DNA of 10,898 bases from DASSTY01 sp035760645 (GTDB lineage Bacteria; Gemmatimonadota; Gemmatimonadetes; Gemmatimonadales; GWC2-71-9). A model generated the notes under the pieces. The model did no database searches. It saw only the letters and a program-made list of their open reading frames with translations, and was not told the origin of the DNA. Positions 1 through 6,422 of the stretch are shown in pieces. Location of the stretch: assembly GCA_035760645.1 (NCBI GenBank), contig DASTSO010000068.1:1-10898 (forward strand), in the 5' to 3' direction. Made by a program: the position numbers and the translations under genes. The stretch's first letter is position 1. The number at the start of each line of letters is the position of its first letter.

Positions 1-425
1 GGCGAGCTCAGCCGCACCACGCGCGGCGCACGCGGCACGTCGAGGAGCGCGACCCAGACGTCGCCCCCCAGGCAGCGCTCGCCCGCGTCGTACGTGGACC
101 AGCTCACGACGGTCGTGTCGCCGCGGTGGAGGGTGCGGCCGAAGCGCGGCTCCCCCGCGGCCCACGCGCGCACGAGCGCGGAGTCGTGGCGCAGCGCGGT
201 CTCGAGCCACGCGACCGGCTGGGCGCTCCCGACGCGCGCCGCCACGCCCGCCGAATCGCCGCGCAGCGCGTCGGCGAGGAGCGCGCGGCCGGCCGCGAGG
301 GCGGGCGCTTCCAGGGGGTCGGGCTCCCCCCCGGCGGCGTAGAGCGTGACGAGCCGCCACGCGAAGAGCGCGGCGAGCGCGACGACCACGGCGGCGCTCA
401 GCCCCGCGGCGAGCCGGCGCGTCAC
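1..425 (-). CDS. Membrane-anchored hypothetical protein (3' end outside window)
   Basis: The minus strand is open from a GTG at 425 to the window edge, giving 141 residues without a stop, so the C-terminus is missing. The protein starts MTRRLAAGLSAAVVVALAAL. Residues about 7-30 form one hydrophobic segment, either an uncleaved signal anchor or a signal peptide; no lipobox Cys is visible. The rest is soluble, with Ala-rich helical sequence followed by a stretch (about residues 95-141) with alternating hydrophobic residues, a WSTYD motif and one Cys. This part looks like a small beta-rich extracytoplasmic domain. The GTG overlaps the TGA of the upstream lipoprotein gene (GTGA, 422-425), which fixes the start and suggests translational coupling. 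I do not recognise the family. A role in the envelope beside the neighbouring lipoproteins is inference. Confidence 0.72.
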   Translation of the reverse strand, partial: MTRRLAAGLSAAVVVALAALFAWRLVTLYAAGGEPDPLEAPALAAGRALLADALRGDSAGVAARVGSAQPVAWLETALRHDSALVRAWAAGEPRFGRTLHRGDTTVVSWSTYDAGERCLGGDVWVALLDVPRAPRVVRLSS

Positions 426-865
426 GGATGCGCCTTCCGGCCGGCGCGCGGCACGAGGCCGATCACGCGGCCGCTCGCGCACTCGAGCCGCAGGAACTGC
501 TCGGGGCCGGCGCCGTAGCGGTTGGGCATGGGGACGAGGTAGTCGCCGCGGCCGGCGAGGGACTCGACGAGCCGCAGCCGGGTGCCGTCGCGCGGATCGA
601 TCATCGGGGTGTGGCAGAGCGGCGGGCCCGTGACGACCGCCGTGTCCGCCCCGGCGGGCGGCGCGGCGGCGGTGTCGCGCACGAACGCCGCCGGCACGTC
701 GCTCGGCGCGACGGCCGCGCTGTCGCTCGGGAAGCTCGCGCCGCCGCAGGCGGCGCCCAGCACGGCGGCGCCCAGCACGGCGGCGCGCAGCACGGCGGCG
801 CGCAGCACGGCGGCGCGCAGCCTGCCGCCGCGGACGCTCGGGCTCGGGCTCAGACGTTGAACCAT
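422..865 (-). CDS. Small lipoprotein with a repeat-built signal peptide
   Basis: A 147-residue protein read from the ATG at 865. The frame stays open further upstream, but that part lies antisense to nothing new and in a shadow frame of the GIY-YIG gene, so the ATG is preferred. Residues 1-39 are a basic N-region followed by a hydrophobic core made of a repeated AAVLR/AAVLG unit. The core ends in LGAAC, with Cys40 as the likely lipidated residue, so this is a probable type II signal peptide. The next 40 or so residues are a disordered A/D/P/T-rich linker. The C-terminal half (CHTPMIDPRDGTRLRLVES... to an FLRLECASG segment) contains two Cys that could pair. The start lies 16 bp inside the end of the GIY-YIG gene and the stop overlaps the next gene as GTGA. 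No family is recognised; periplasmic or outer-membrane location is inferred from the lipobox. Confidence 0.8.
   Translation of the reverse strand: MVQRLSPSPSVRGGRLRAAVLRAAVLRAAVLGAAVLGAACGGASFPSDSAAVAPSDVPAAFVRDTAAAPPAGADTAVVTGPPLCHTPMIDPRDGTRLRLVESLAGRGDYLVPMPNRYGAGPEQFLRLECASGRVIGLVPRAGRKAHP
751..822. repeat. 15-bp tandem repeat inside a lipoprotein signal peptide
   Basis: Read on the plus strand, units of cggcgSccagcacgg type run from 751: 751-765 and 766-780 are identical (cggcgcccagcacgg), 781-795 and 796-810 are identical to each other and differ by one base (cggcgcgcagcacgg), and 811-822 is a partial fifth unit. The period of 15 is a multiple of three, so each unit adds five residues (AAVL plus R or G) to the hydrophobic core of the signal peptide on the minus strand. 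Gain or loss of a unit would change the core length without shifting the frame. Confidence 0.9.
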
Positions 866-1164
866 ACCCCGTACCCTTTCGCGCGCAGCTCGAGGGCGAG
901 CTCGCGCTCGGTGAGCTCCGCCTCCTCGCGCGTGAGCGGCGGATAGTGCGCCGTGAACTCCGGCCGGAGCCGCACGCCGTAGCGGTAGACGAACCCATTC
1001 GCCTTCCGCCCGCGCAGGTGGTTGCGGAACCGCTCCGCCGGCGCGAGACAGGTCGAGCCGACGTAGAGACACGGCAGCTCCGCGCGGCGGCGCGGGTTCT
1101 CGCGCAGGAACTTCCGCTCCTTCAGCACCTCGCGGTCGAGCTCGACGACGTAGACGGTGCACAC
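850..1164 (-). CDS. Small GIY-YIG nuclease-like protein
   Basis: A 104-residue single-domain protein. The first half has VYVVEL (the GIY-like strand, Tyr5) and CLYVGST (the YIG-like strand, Tyr34-Val-Gly36), followed by ERFRNH with an Arg and a His in the usual helix. The second half has a Glu-rich helix (REEAELTERELALEL) that can supply the metal-binding Glu, and ends AKGYGVWFNV. The loop between the two signature strands is about 28 residues, longer than the ten or so of classical members such as UvrC or SLX1/URI proteins, and includes a charged KERKFLRENPRRR stretch. The start is the GTG at 1164, whose first base is shared with the last base of the preceding TAG stop (TAGTG); a longer upstream GTG start would run deep into the neighbour. 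Fold assignment is fairly firm. Nuclease activity and substrate are not shown by the sequence. Confidence 0.8.
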   Translation of the reverse strand: MCTVYVVELDREVLKERKFLRENPRRRAELPCLYVGSTCLAPAERFRNHLRGRKANGFVYRYGVRLRPEFTAHYPPLTREEAELTERELALELRAKGYGVWFNV

Positions 1165-1727
1165 TACCGCCCCTGGCCGCCCTCGATCTTCAGTCGCCGC
1201 GTCACCCGCTGCGACGGGCAGCACGGCGGATCGCCGGGGCCGCGGACGCGGAGCTGGACCGCGACGGCGCGGTCGGCGATGGCGAGGCCCTCGACGGCGA
1301 CGTCGTCGCCCAGGTACTGGTGGGCGATCTGCACGGGGCGGCCGCCGCGCTCCTCCAGGACGACGAGCTCGTAGTAGGAGACGCCGCCGATGCGGGTCAC
1401 GACGATCGCGGCGGCCTCGCGCCGGTCGTCGCCGACGAGGTCGCCCCAGGTCATCACCGGCAGGAGCAGCACCTCGCGGCCGTCGGCGGCGCGGTAGCGG
1501 CCCTCGGCGAGCGGCACGGTGTCGAGCCGGCTCACGCCCAGAACGTAGGTCGCCGACGCGAGCGCGACGGGCCCGAGCGGGAGCGCGGCGGGCGGCGGCG
1601 CGGCGCGCTCGCGGCCCTGACAGCCCGCCGCGACGAGCGCGCCGCCCGCGAGGAGGAGGGCCGCGGCGAGCGCGCGGGCGCTCCGGACGATTCGGGCGGC
1701 GGCGGCAGCGCGACGGAGTGCGGGCAT
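1164..1727 (-). CDS. Lipoprotein with a C-terminal DPPCCPSQ motif
   Basis: A 187-residue protein starting at the ATG at 1727, about 8 bases after a GGGGAG ribosome binding site. Residues 1-35 are a signal peptide (Arg-rich start, long Ala/Leu core) ending in LVAAGC, so Cys36 is the likely lipidated residue. The mature part has segments typical of a compact beta domain (TYVLGVSRL, REVLLLPVMTWGDLVGDD, EAAAIVVTRIGGVSYYELVVLEE), then YLGDDVAVEGLAI, and ends with GPGDPPCCPSQRVTRRLKIE. From memory, a gDxvxvxxlxi...gpxDPxCCPtq ending occurs in secreted proteins of cyanobacteria and actinobacteria annotated as hypothetical or LppP/LprE-like; I am moderately sure of that link. The adjacent Cys pair could form a vicinal disulfide or bind something. 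The gene lies 13 bp after the upstream stop and is coupled to the GIY-YIG gene. Confidence 0.8.
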   Translation of the reverse strand: MPALRRAAAAARIVRSARALAAALLLAGGALVAAGCQGRERAAPPPAALPLGPVALASATYVLGVSRLDTVPLAEGRYRAADGREVLLLPVMTWGDLVGDDRREAAAIVVTRIGGVSYYELVVLEERGGRPVQIAHQYLGDDVAVEGLAIADRAVAVQLRVRGPGDPPCCPSQRVTRRLKIEGGQGR

Positions 1728-1740
1728 CACGGAGCTCCCC

Positions 1741-2151
1741 TCAGCGGCCGAGAAAGACGTCCACGAGCCCGCCGCGCAGGTCGAGCTCCTCGGCGGGCGC
1801 CTCGGCGGGCGCCGCGGCGCCGTCGTCCGGGCCGTCGCCCGGGCCGTCGCCCGGGCCGTCACCCGGCCAGGCGAGGCCGAACTCGCCGCGGGCGGCGTCG
1901 AAGAAGATCACCGCGCCCTCGCGCGTGCGCGCGACGCACCAGTGGACGGCGACCGCGCCGTCCGGGCCGCGGAAGGGCAGGAGCACCGGCGGCACGAGCG
2001 CCGCGTGCAGTTCGGCGAGCTCCGCGTCGAAGCGCTCGGCGTGCCACGGCGCGCCGAGGAGCCCCGGGCCCGGCACGTAGCGCGCGCCCGTGAGCTCCGC
2101 CGCGACGACCTCCGCGACGTCGGTCGCCGTGAGCGGCGCGCCGGCGCTCAC
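1741..2151 (-). CDS. Hypothetical protein with GDGP repeats
   Basis: A 136-residue protein from the GTG at 2151, which overlaps the TGA of the Mpo1-like gene as GTGA (2148-2151). This overlap decides the start; longer readings fall in a shadow of the upstream gene. Residues 1-95 form one domain with the helix TATDVAEVVAAELTG, a GLLGAPWHAERFDAELAELHAAL helix region, and strands LLPFRGPDGAVAVHWCVARTREGAVIFFDAARGEFGLAW. This reads like a small alpha/beta domain whose predicted job could be substrate or protein binding. It is followed by a low-complexity PGDGPGDGPGDGPDDG linker, an acidic Ala/Pro-rich stretch and a conserved-looking tail LDLRGGLVDVFLGR. No signal peptide, so probably cytoplasmic. 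I do not recognise the family. Confidence 0.75.
   Translation of the reverse strand: MSAGAPLTATDVAEVVAAELTGARYVPGPGLLGAPWHAERFDAELAELHAALVPPVLLPFRGPDGAVAVHWCVARTREGAVIFFDAARGEFGLAWPGDGPGDGPGDGPDDGAAAPAEAPAEELDLRGGLVDVFLGR
1822..1869. repeat. 12-bp tandem repeat encoding GPGD units
   Basis: Four 12-bp units in a row on the plus strand: gtcgtccgggcc (1822-1833), gtcgcccgggcc twice (1834-1845, 1846-1857) and a degenerate gtcacccggcca (1858-1869). On the minus strand they encode the GPGD/GPDD linker of the hypothetical protein. The period is a multiple of three, so length changes keep the frame. Confidence 0.85.
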
Positions 2152-2450
2152 GCGCGGCCCCGCACCTTCGCCACCCACCAGCGGAGCCCCACGAAGAGGA
2201 AGCGCCAGTCGTGGAAGAACTCGGGCGGCTTCCCCTCGACCGCGTGGCCGACGAACTGGAAGATCCAGCCGACCAGGAACATCGCCGTGGGGACCGGCCA
2301 GAAGCCGTGCACGACGAGCGCGAGGACGAAGAGCGGCAGGCTCGCCGCGATGAGCGGGATGCCGAGGGTGTGGCAGAAGCGGTTGACCGGATGCTGGTGG
2401 CTCTGCGCGTACTGCGCGACCCACTCCTCCATCGGGCGGCTACCGAGCAT
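2148..2450 (-). CDS. Mpo1-like (DUF962) membrane protein
   Basis: A 100-residue protein starting at the ATG at 2450, with AGGAGG about 9 bases upstream; a second ATG six codons later is less well placed. It has the hallmarks of the DUF962/YGL010w/Mpo1 family: YAQSHQHPVNRFCHTLGIPL near the N-terminus, then two hydrophobic segments (about residues 31-50 and 54-70), and the signature FQFVGHAVEGKPPEFF followed by an aromatic DWRFLFVGLRWW. In yeast, Mpo1 is an Fe(II)-dependent dioxygenase that shortens 2-hydroxy fatty acids by one carbon in alpha-oxidation; the conserved His residues (HQH, CH, GHxxEG) are the presumed metal ligands and all are present here. Membrane location is predicted. A bacterial role in hydroxy-fatty-acid turnover is inference. 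It overlaps the end of the M24 peptidase gene by 11 bp and is coupled to the next gene by GTGA. Confidence 0.9.
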   Translation of the reverse strand: MLGSRPMEEWVAQYAQSHQHPVNRFCHTLGIPLIAASLPLFVLALVVHGFWPVPTAMFLVGWIFQFVGHAVEGKPPEFFHDWRFLFVGLRWWVAKVRGRA

Positions 2451-3963
2451 GGGCGGCTCCTCCTCTCGCGGCGGGCTTGGCCGCGGGCTTCGCGGCGGCC
2501 TTCCGGGCGCTCTGCATGACGGCCTCGATCTCGGCGATCTCGCGCGGCGCGGGGGTGATGCGCTCCGTCCCCTGCGCGGTGACGACGTAGTCGTCCTCGA
2601 TGCGCACTCCGGTGTTCTCGTAGCGCGCGACGACCGGGCGCACCTTCGCGATGAAGGCGCGGTTGCGCGGCGTGTCGGGCAGCAGGTCGAGCACCGCGCC
2701 GCTCACGTAGATCCCGGGCTCGATCGTGAACGCGTCGCCCGGCTGGAAGGTGCGGTCGCCGCCGTAGAACTGCGCGGGGTCGTGCACCTCGAGGCCGAGG
2801 CCGTGGCTGATGCCGTGGATCGTCCAGAGCGTCACCTGGCGGCACGCCTGCGGCGCGCGGGCGCAGTCGGCCGGCCAGGGCGGGTCGAACTGCGCCTCGG
2901 CGCCCTCGATGAGCCCGAGTGCGGCGAGGCCGCGCGCGCGCACCTCGACCGACGAGTCCGCCGCGGCGCGGGCCGAGAGCCCCGGGCGCGAGTGCCGCTC
3001 GGCGGCGTCCTGCGCGTCGCGCACGAGCTGGTAGAGCGCGCGCTGCTCCTGCGTGAACGTCCCCGAGACGGGCAGCGTGCGCGTCACGTCGGCGGCGTAA
3101 CCGTCCACCTGCGTGCCGGCGTCGATCACCACGAGCTCGCCCGGCCGCAGCGGGCCGCGGTTCTTCATGTAGTGGAGCTGCGTGCCGCGCGGGCCCGCGC
3201 CGACGATGCTGCCGTAGGAGGGCCGCTCGCCGCCCGCCCGCAGGAAGGCCGCCTCGACCACCGCCTGCAGGTCGTACTCGTGGAGCCCGGGCGCCGCCGT
3301 GCGCATCGCCGCGAGGTGTCCGGCGACGGTGGCCGCCGCCGCGCGGCGGATGAGCGCGAGCTCGGCCGGGCTCTTCCGCGCCCGCAGCTGGTCCACGAGC
3401 GGGTGCGCGTCCTTCACGACGAGCCCCGGATGCCGCGCCGCGAGCCCCTTCAGGAACTGCTGCCCGCGCGTCAGCGAGTCGGCCCGCGCGAAGTCGGCGG
3501 CGGCGAAGTCGGCGAGGGTCCAGAACGGGCGCCCCGCCGCGGCGAGCGAGTCGAGCGTCGGCGCGAGGCCCGCGAACGGACGCGCCGCGAGCCCCGTCGC
3601 GCGCGCGATCTCCGTGCTGTCGGGGCGGCGGCCGTAGTAGAGGGCGCGCCGCGGCTCGATCGGCGTCACGAAGAGCGTCCCCGTGGCGCGGCCGCCCTCG
3701 ACGACCAGGACGAGCGCGGCGTCGGGCTCGTCGTAGTTGGTGAGATAGTGGAAGGCGGGGAGCTGGTAGAAGGGCCCGAAGTCCGTCACCGGCGTCCGCC
3801 CGCCGAAGGCCACGACGACGCCGTCGCCCACGCGCGCGGCGAGCGAGTCGCGCCGGGCGGCGAACTCGGACGCGGGGATCGAGGCCTGCGCGCGCGCGGC
3901 GGAGACGTCCGCGCCCGCGAGCGCGACGACGAGGAGCGTGGAGACGGCGAAGCGCATCGGCAT
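2440..3963 (-). CDS. Exported Xaa-Pro aminopeptidase/dipeptidase (M24 family)
   Basis: A 507-residue two-domain peptidase that removes residues preceding proline. Residues 1-25 are a signal peptide ending SAARAQA. Residues about 30-190 are the aminopeptidase P N-terminal domain (ending LRARKSPAEL). The pita-bread M24 domain follows, with all five dinuclear metal ligands in place: Asp281 (VVIDAG), Asp292 (ADVTRT), His387 (GISHGLGLEVHD), Glu415 (TIEPGIY) and Glu456 (GVRIEDDY); the usual metal is Mn or Co. Two features stand out: an insert just before the His motif with a Cys367-x6-Cys374 pair, which could be a disulfide in an exported enzyme, and a KAAAKPAAKPAARGG tail. The start is uncertain between ATG 3963 and ATG 3957; the GAGG in TGAGGAC is better spaced for 3957. 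The upstream GNAT gene stops 4 bp before, within this ribosome binding site. A nutritional or peptide-processing role outside the cytoplasm is likely. Confidence 0.93.
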   Translation of the reverse strand: MPMRFAVSTLLVVALAGADVSAARAQASIPASEFAARRDSLAARVGDGVVVAFGGRTPVTDFGPFYQLPAFHYLTNYDEPDAALVLVVEGGRATGTLFVTPIEPRRALYYGRRPDSTEIARATGLAARPFAGLAPTLDSLAAAGRPFWTLADFAAADFARADSLTRGQQFLKGLAARHPGLVVKDAHPLVDQLRARKSPAELALIRRAAAATVAGHLAAMRTAAPGLHEYDLQAVVEAAFLRAGGERPSYGSIVGAGPRGTQLHYMKNRGPLRPGELVVIDAGTQVDGYAADVTRTLPVSGTFTQEQRALYQLVRDAQDAAERHSRPGLSARAAADSSVEVRARGLAALGLIEGAEAQFDPPWPADCARAPQACRQVTLWTIHGISHGLGLEVHDPAQFYGGDRTFQPGDAFTIEPGIYVSGAVLDLLPDTPRNRAFIAKVRPVVARYENTGVRIEDDYVVTAQGTERITPAPREIAEIEAVMQSARKAAAKPAAKPAARGGAAHAR

Positions 3964-3967
3964 GTCC

Positions 3968-4684
3968 TCACTGGGAACGCACGGCCGTCGCGAGCGGGCG
4001 GCCGGCGGCGTCGAAGGCCTCGACCGGCACGTCGGCGGCGGGCGAGGCGGCGAACTCGTGAGACCAGAGGGTCCAGACCATCAGGTCGTGCAGCTTGCCG
4101 TCGGGCGCGACGTGGCGCCGCGCGAGCGTCGCCTCGTGGCGGAAGCCGAGGCGGCGCGGGACGGCGGCGCTCGCGGCGTTCGCCGGCTCGCAGCGGATCT
4201 CCACCCGCTCGGCGCCGTGCACCGCGAAGGCCACGCGCGTGAGCGCCGCCGAGAGCTCGGTGGCGTAGCCCTTCCCGTGCCGGGCGGTGTGCAGCCAGTA
4301 GCCGATCTCGAGCCCGCCGGGCCCGATGCGCGGATGGAGCGCGGTGCCGCCCCACACCGGCACGGCGGCGGGGCGCACCTCGCCGTCGCGCGGGAAGACG
4401 CCGTAGGCGAAGTCCTCGTCGCGGTCGAACGCGGCGCGGAAGCGCCGCAGCCGCGCGATCTTCGCCTCCAGCGGCTCGGGCTCGCTCTGCACGAAGTTCA
4501 TCCACGGCCGGAGCGCGTCGAGGCTCGCCGTCACCGCCTCGGCGAGCGCCGGCGCGTCGGCCGGATCCCAGCAGCGCAGCACGAGGCGCGGCGTCACCAC
4601 GCGATAGGCGGGCGGCGGCGGCGGGGCGGGTGCCGGTTCGTCGGCGGGCAGCGCGTCCGCCGGCGGGCCGGAGCTGCGGCTCAT
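3968..4684 (-). CDS. GNAT N-acetyltransferase, RimJ/RimL type
   Basis: A 238-residue protein from the ATG at 4684, with GGAGG about 6 bases upstream. After a Pro-rich disordered leader (residues 6-26, including APAPPPPPA) it enters the typical start of RimJ/RimL-like enzymes, TPRLVLRCWDPADAPAL. Acetyl-CoA motif A is GYWLHTARHGKGYATE (residues 128-143, with the RxxGxG/A-type R-H-G-K-G-Y-A loop), and motif B is the CEPANAASAAVPRRLGF stretch, matching the family's N-x-x-S-x-x-V-x-x-x-L-G-F. The last 40 residues beyond the GNAT core (after LHDLMVWTLW) are an added tail of unknown use. Related enzymes acetylate ribosomal protein N-termini, or small amines and antibiotics; the substrate cannot be read from sequence. 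The proximity to a deacetylase, a dehydrogenase and a methyltransferase allows a small-molecule substrate. A 38-bp gap separates it from the upstream gene. Confidence 0.9.
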   Translation of the reverse strand: MSRSSGPPADALPADEPAPAPPPPPAYRVVTPRLVLRCWDPADAPALAEAVTASLDALRPWMNFVQSEPEPLEAKIARLRRFRAAFDRDEDFAYGVFPRDGEVRPAAVPVWGGTALHPRIGPGGLEIGYWLHTARHGKGYATELSAALTRVAFAVHGAERVEIRCEPANAASAAVPRRLGFRHEATLARRHVAPDGKLHDLMVWTLWSHEFAASPAADVPVEAFDAAGRPLATAVRSQ

Positions 4685-4722
4685 GCGGGCCTCCGAAGCG
4701 ATGTCGGGCGATTCGCCGAAAG

Positions 4723-5817
4723 CTACACCGTGGGGAGCGAAACCGCGCCGCCCCCGGCCGCCGAGCGGCGGGCGGCCTCGAGCACGGCGAGCCCCGCGAC
4801 GGCATCGGCCGGATCCACCGGCGGCGGCGCCCCCGCGCGCAGCGCCGCGACGAGGCCGGCGTAGAAGCGGCGCCAGTCGCCCCGCGCAGTCTCGACCGGC
4901 GCGACCGCGCCCTCGGCGCCGAGGGTGCCCCAGCGCTCGCGCGGCTCGACGCCCCAGTCGTCGGCCGGCGCGCCCGCTCCGGCGGCGGCGGGCGCGGGCG
5001 GGCGCTCGCCCGCGCGCAGCCGCGCCTCCTGGCCGTCGAGGCCGTGCTTCACGTAGGCCGCGCGGCTGCCGAGGACGCGAAAGCGCGGCCCCGGCTGCGC
5101 GGCGACGGCGCTCATCCAGAGATGCGAGCGCACCCCCGACGCGTGCTCGAGCGCGACGAAGGCGTCGTCCTCGACCGCGGCGCCCGGGCGCCGCCGGTCG
5201 AGCTCCGCGTACACCCGCGCGACGGGCCCGAAGAGGCAGAGCGCCTGGTCCACGAGATGGCTGCCGAGATCGTAGAGGACGCCGCCCGCCTCCTCGGGCG
5301 CGGCGCGCTCGCGCCAGCCCGGCTTCGGCACCGGCCGCCAGCGCTCGAAGCGCGACTCGAAGCGGTGCACCGCGCCGAGCGCGCCGTCGGCGACGAGCCG
5401 GCGCACGGTGAGGAAGTCGCCGTCCCAGCGGCGGTTCTGGAAGACGGTGAGGAGGCGCCCGTGGCGGCGCGCGGCCTCGAGCAGCCGTCGGCCGTCGGCC
5501 GCGGTCGCGGCGAGCGGCTTGTCCACGACGACGGCGAGCCCGGCCTCGAGGGCCGCCGTCGCGAGCGGGACGTGCGCGCGGTTCGGCGCGGCGATCACGA
5601 CGACGTCGAGCCGGTCGCCGAGCGCCCACAGCGCGTCGGCCGTCCCGACCAGCGCGGCCGCGGGATGCTCCCGCGCGGCCTGCGCCCGCCGCTCGGCGTC
5701 GCGCGTCACGACGGCGGCGAGCCGCAGCCCCGGCGTCGCGGCGACGAGCGGCGCGTGGAACGACCGGCCGGCGAGCCCGTAGCCGATCAGGCCGACGCGC
5801 AGCGGATCGGCGCTCAC
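4723..5817 (-). CDS. Gfo/Idh/MocA oxidoreductase, YdgJ/YhhX/IolW-like
   Basis: A 364-residue NAD(P)-dependent dehydrogenase. The N-terminal Rossmann fold opens with RVGLIGYGLAGRSFHAPLV (GxGxxG variant, residues 7-25). The catalytic Lys is in VVVDKPLA (Lys100); most of the superfamily has EKP here, while the DKP form followed by LLTVFQNRRWDGDFLTV is what I recall from the YdgJ/YhhX/IolW branch, which includes scyllo-inositol dehydrogenases. The C-terminal domain has RFESRFERWRP, GWRE, and GVLYDLGSHLVDQAL with the conserved Asp183 and His187. Length fits the branch. The GTG at 5817 is chosen because it is 5 bp after the upstream stop and just before the conserved beta strand; the ribosome binding site is weak, so coupling to the O-methyltransferase gene is likely. 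The cytoplasmic substrate is probably a sugar or cyclitol; the exact one is unknown. Confidence 0.9.
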   Translation of the reverse strand: MSADPLRVGLIGYGLAGRSFHAPLVAATPGLRLAAVVTRDAERRAQAAREHPAAALVGTADALWALGDRLDVVVIAAPNRAHVPLATAALEAGLAVVVDKPLAATAADGRRLLEAARRHGRLLTVFQNRRWDGDFLTVRRLVADGALGAVHRFESRFERWRPVPKPGWRERAAPEEAGGVLYDLGSHLVDQALCLFGPVARVYAELDRRRPGAAVEDDAFVALEHASGVRSHLWMSAVAAQPGPRFRVLGSRAAYVKHGLDGQEARLRAGERPPAPAAAGAGAPADDWGVEPRERWGTLGAEGAVAPVETARGDWRRFYAGLVAALRAGAPPPVDPADAVAGLAVLEAARRSAAGGGAVSLPTV

Positions 5818-5822
5818 TCTCG

Positions 5823-6422
5823 TCAGGCCGTCGCGGCGGGGCCGTTGTAGGCGAGCAGCTCGCCCCTGCCGATGGGGACGAGCACGGTGCTCACGCCCGG
5901 CGTGGTCTGCAGCAGCTCGGCGAAGGGCGCCACCTCCTCGGCGTGCGAGAGCGCGTTGTCCACGACGAGCACGCCGCCCGGCGCCCAGACGCGCGCGAGG
6001 TCGGGCCACCAGCCCGGGTACGCCCGCCGCTCGGCGTCGAGGAAGATGAAGTCGTACGTCGCGTCGGGCTCGTCGCGCAGCAGCGCGGCGGCCTCGCCGA
6101 GGAGGAAGGTGACCCGGGACGCGAGCCCCGCGCGCGTCAGGTTGCCCACGGCGGCGTCCCGCTTCGCCGCGAGGCGCTCGATGGTGGTGACCCGGCCGCC
6201 CGTCTCGGCCACCGCGTCGGCGAGCCAGAGCGTGGAGTAGCCGTTCGAGGTGCCGATCTCGAGCACCCGCCGCGCCCGCGTCGCGCGCACGAGGAGCGCG
6301 AGCAGCGCGCCCGCCTCGGGCGTGAGGTTCAGGTAGCGCTCGGCCGGCGCCGCCGTGCGCGCGTCGTGCGCGCGGCCGAAGGCCTCGAGCTCGGCGAGGA
6401 TCGTGGTGAGCAGCTCGTTCAT
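5823..6422 (-). CDS. Class I SAM-dependent O-methyltransferase (COG4122 type)
   Basis: A 199-residue protein of the O-methyltransferase family 3 / YrrM type. The start ATG (6422) overlaps the TGA of the deacetylase gene as ATGA. A helical N-terminus (LLTTILAELEAFGRAHDARTA) leads to RYLNLTPEAGALLALLV, then SAM motif I VLEIGTSNGYSTLWLA (residues 53-68), the acidic residue that binds the ribose in TTIERL, and YDFIFLDAERRAYPGWW with Asp129, followed by GGVLVVDNALSH with Asp155 and Asn156. In metal-dependent members (catechol and caffeoyl-CoA methyltransferases) these three residues hold the divalent metal, so this enzyme is expected to be metal dependent and to act on a vicinal diol or phenol-like hydroxyl. 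It ends with a short strand region, LVPIGRGELLAYNGPA. Cytoplasmic. The real substrate is unknown. Confidence 0.9.
   Translation of the reverse strand: MNELLTTILAELEAFGRAHDARTAAPAERYLNLTPEAGALLALLVRATRARRVLEIGTSNGYSTLWLADAVAETGGRVTTIERLAAKRDAAVGNLTRAGLASRVTFLLGEAAALLRDEPDATYDFIFLDAERRAYPGWWPDLARVWAPGGVLVVDNALSHAEEVAPFAELLQTTPGVSTVLVPIGRGELLAYNGPAATA

Noticed and set aside
751..822. CRISPR-like array
   Set aside because: The 15-bp units are directly abutting with no spacers and lie in frame inside a signal peptide; it is a minisatellite.
1157..2093. Long plus-strand reading frames across the lipoprotein and GDGP-repeat genes
   Set aside because: They are Arg/Ala/Gly/Pro-rich with no recognisable domain, lie antisense to genes with lipoboxes and clear ribosome binding sites, and are expected from the base composition.
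1942..4242. 766-residue plus-strand frame opposite the M24 and Mpo1-like genes
   Set aside because: Highly charged, repeat-free sequence with no family signature, opposite a peptidase with all five metal ligands intact; a shadow of GC-rich coding.
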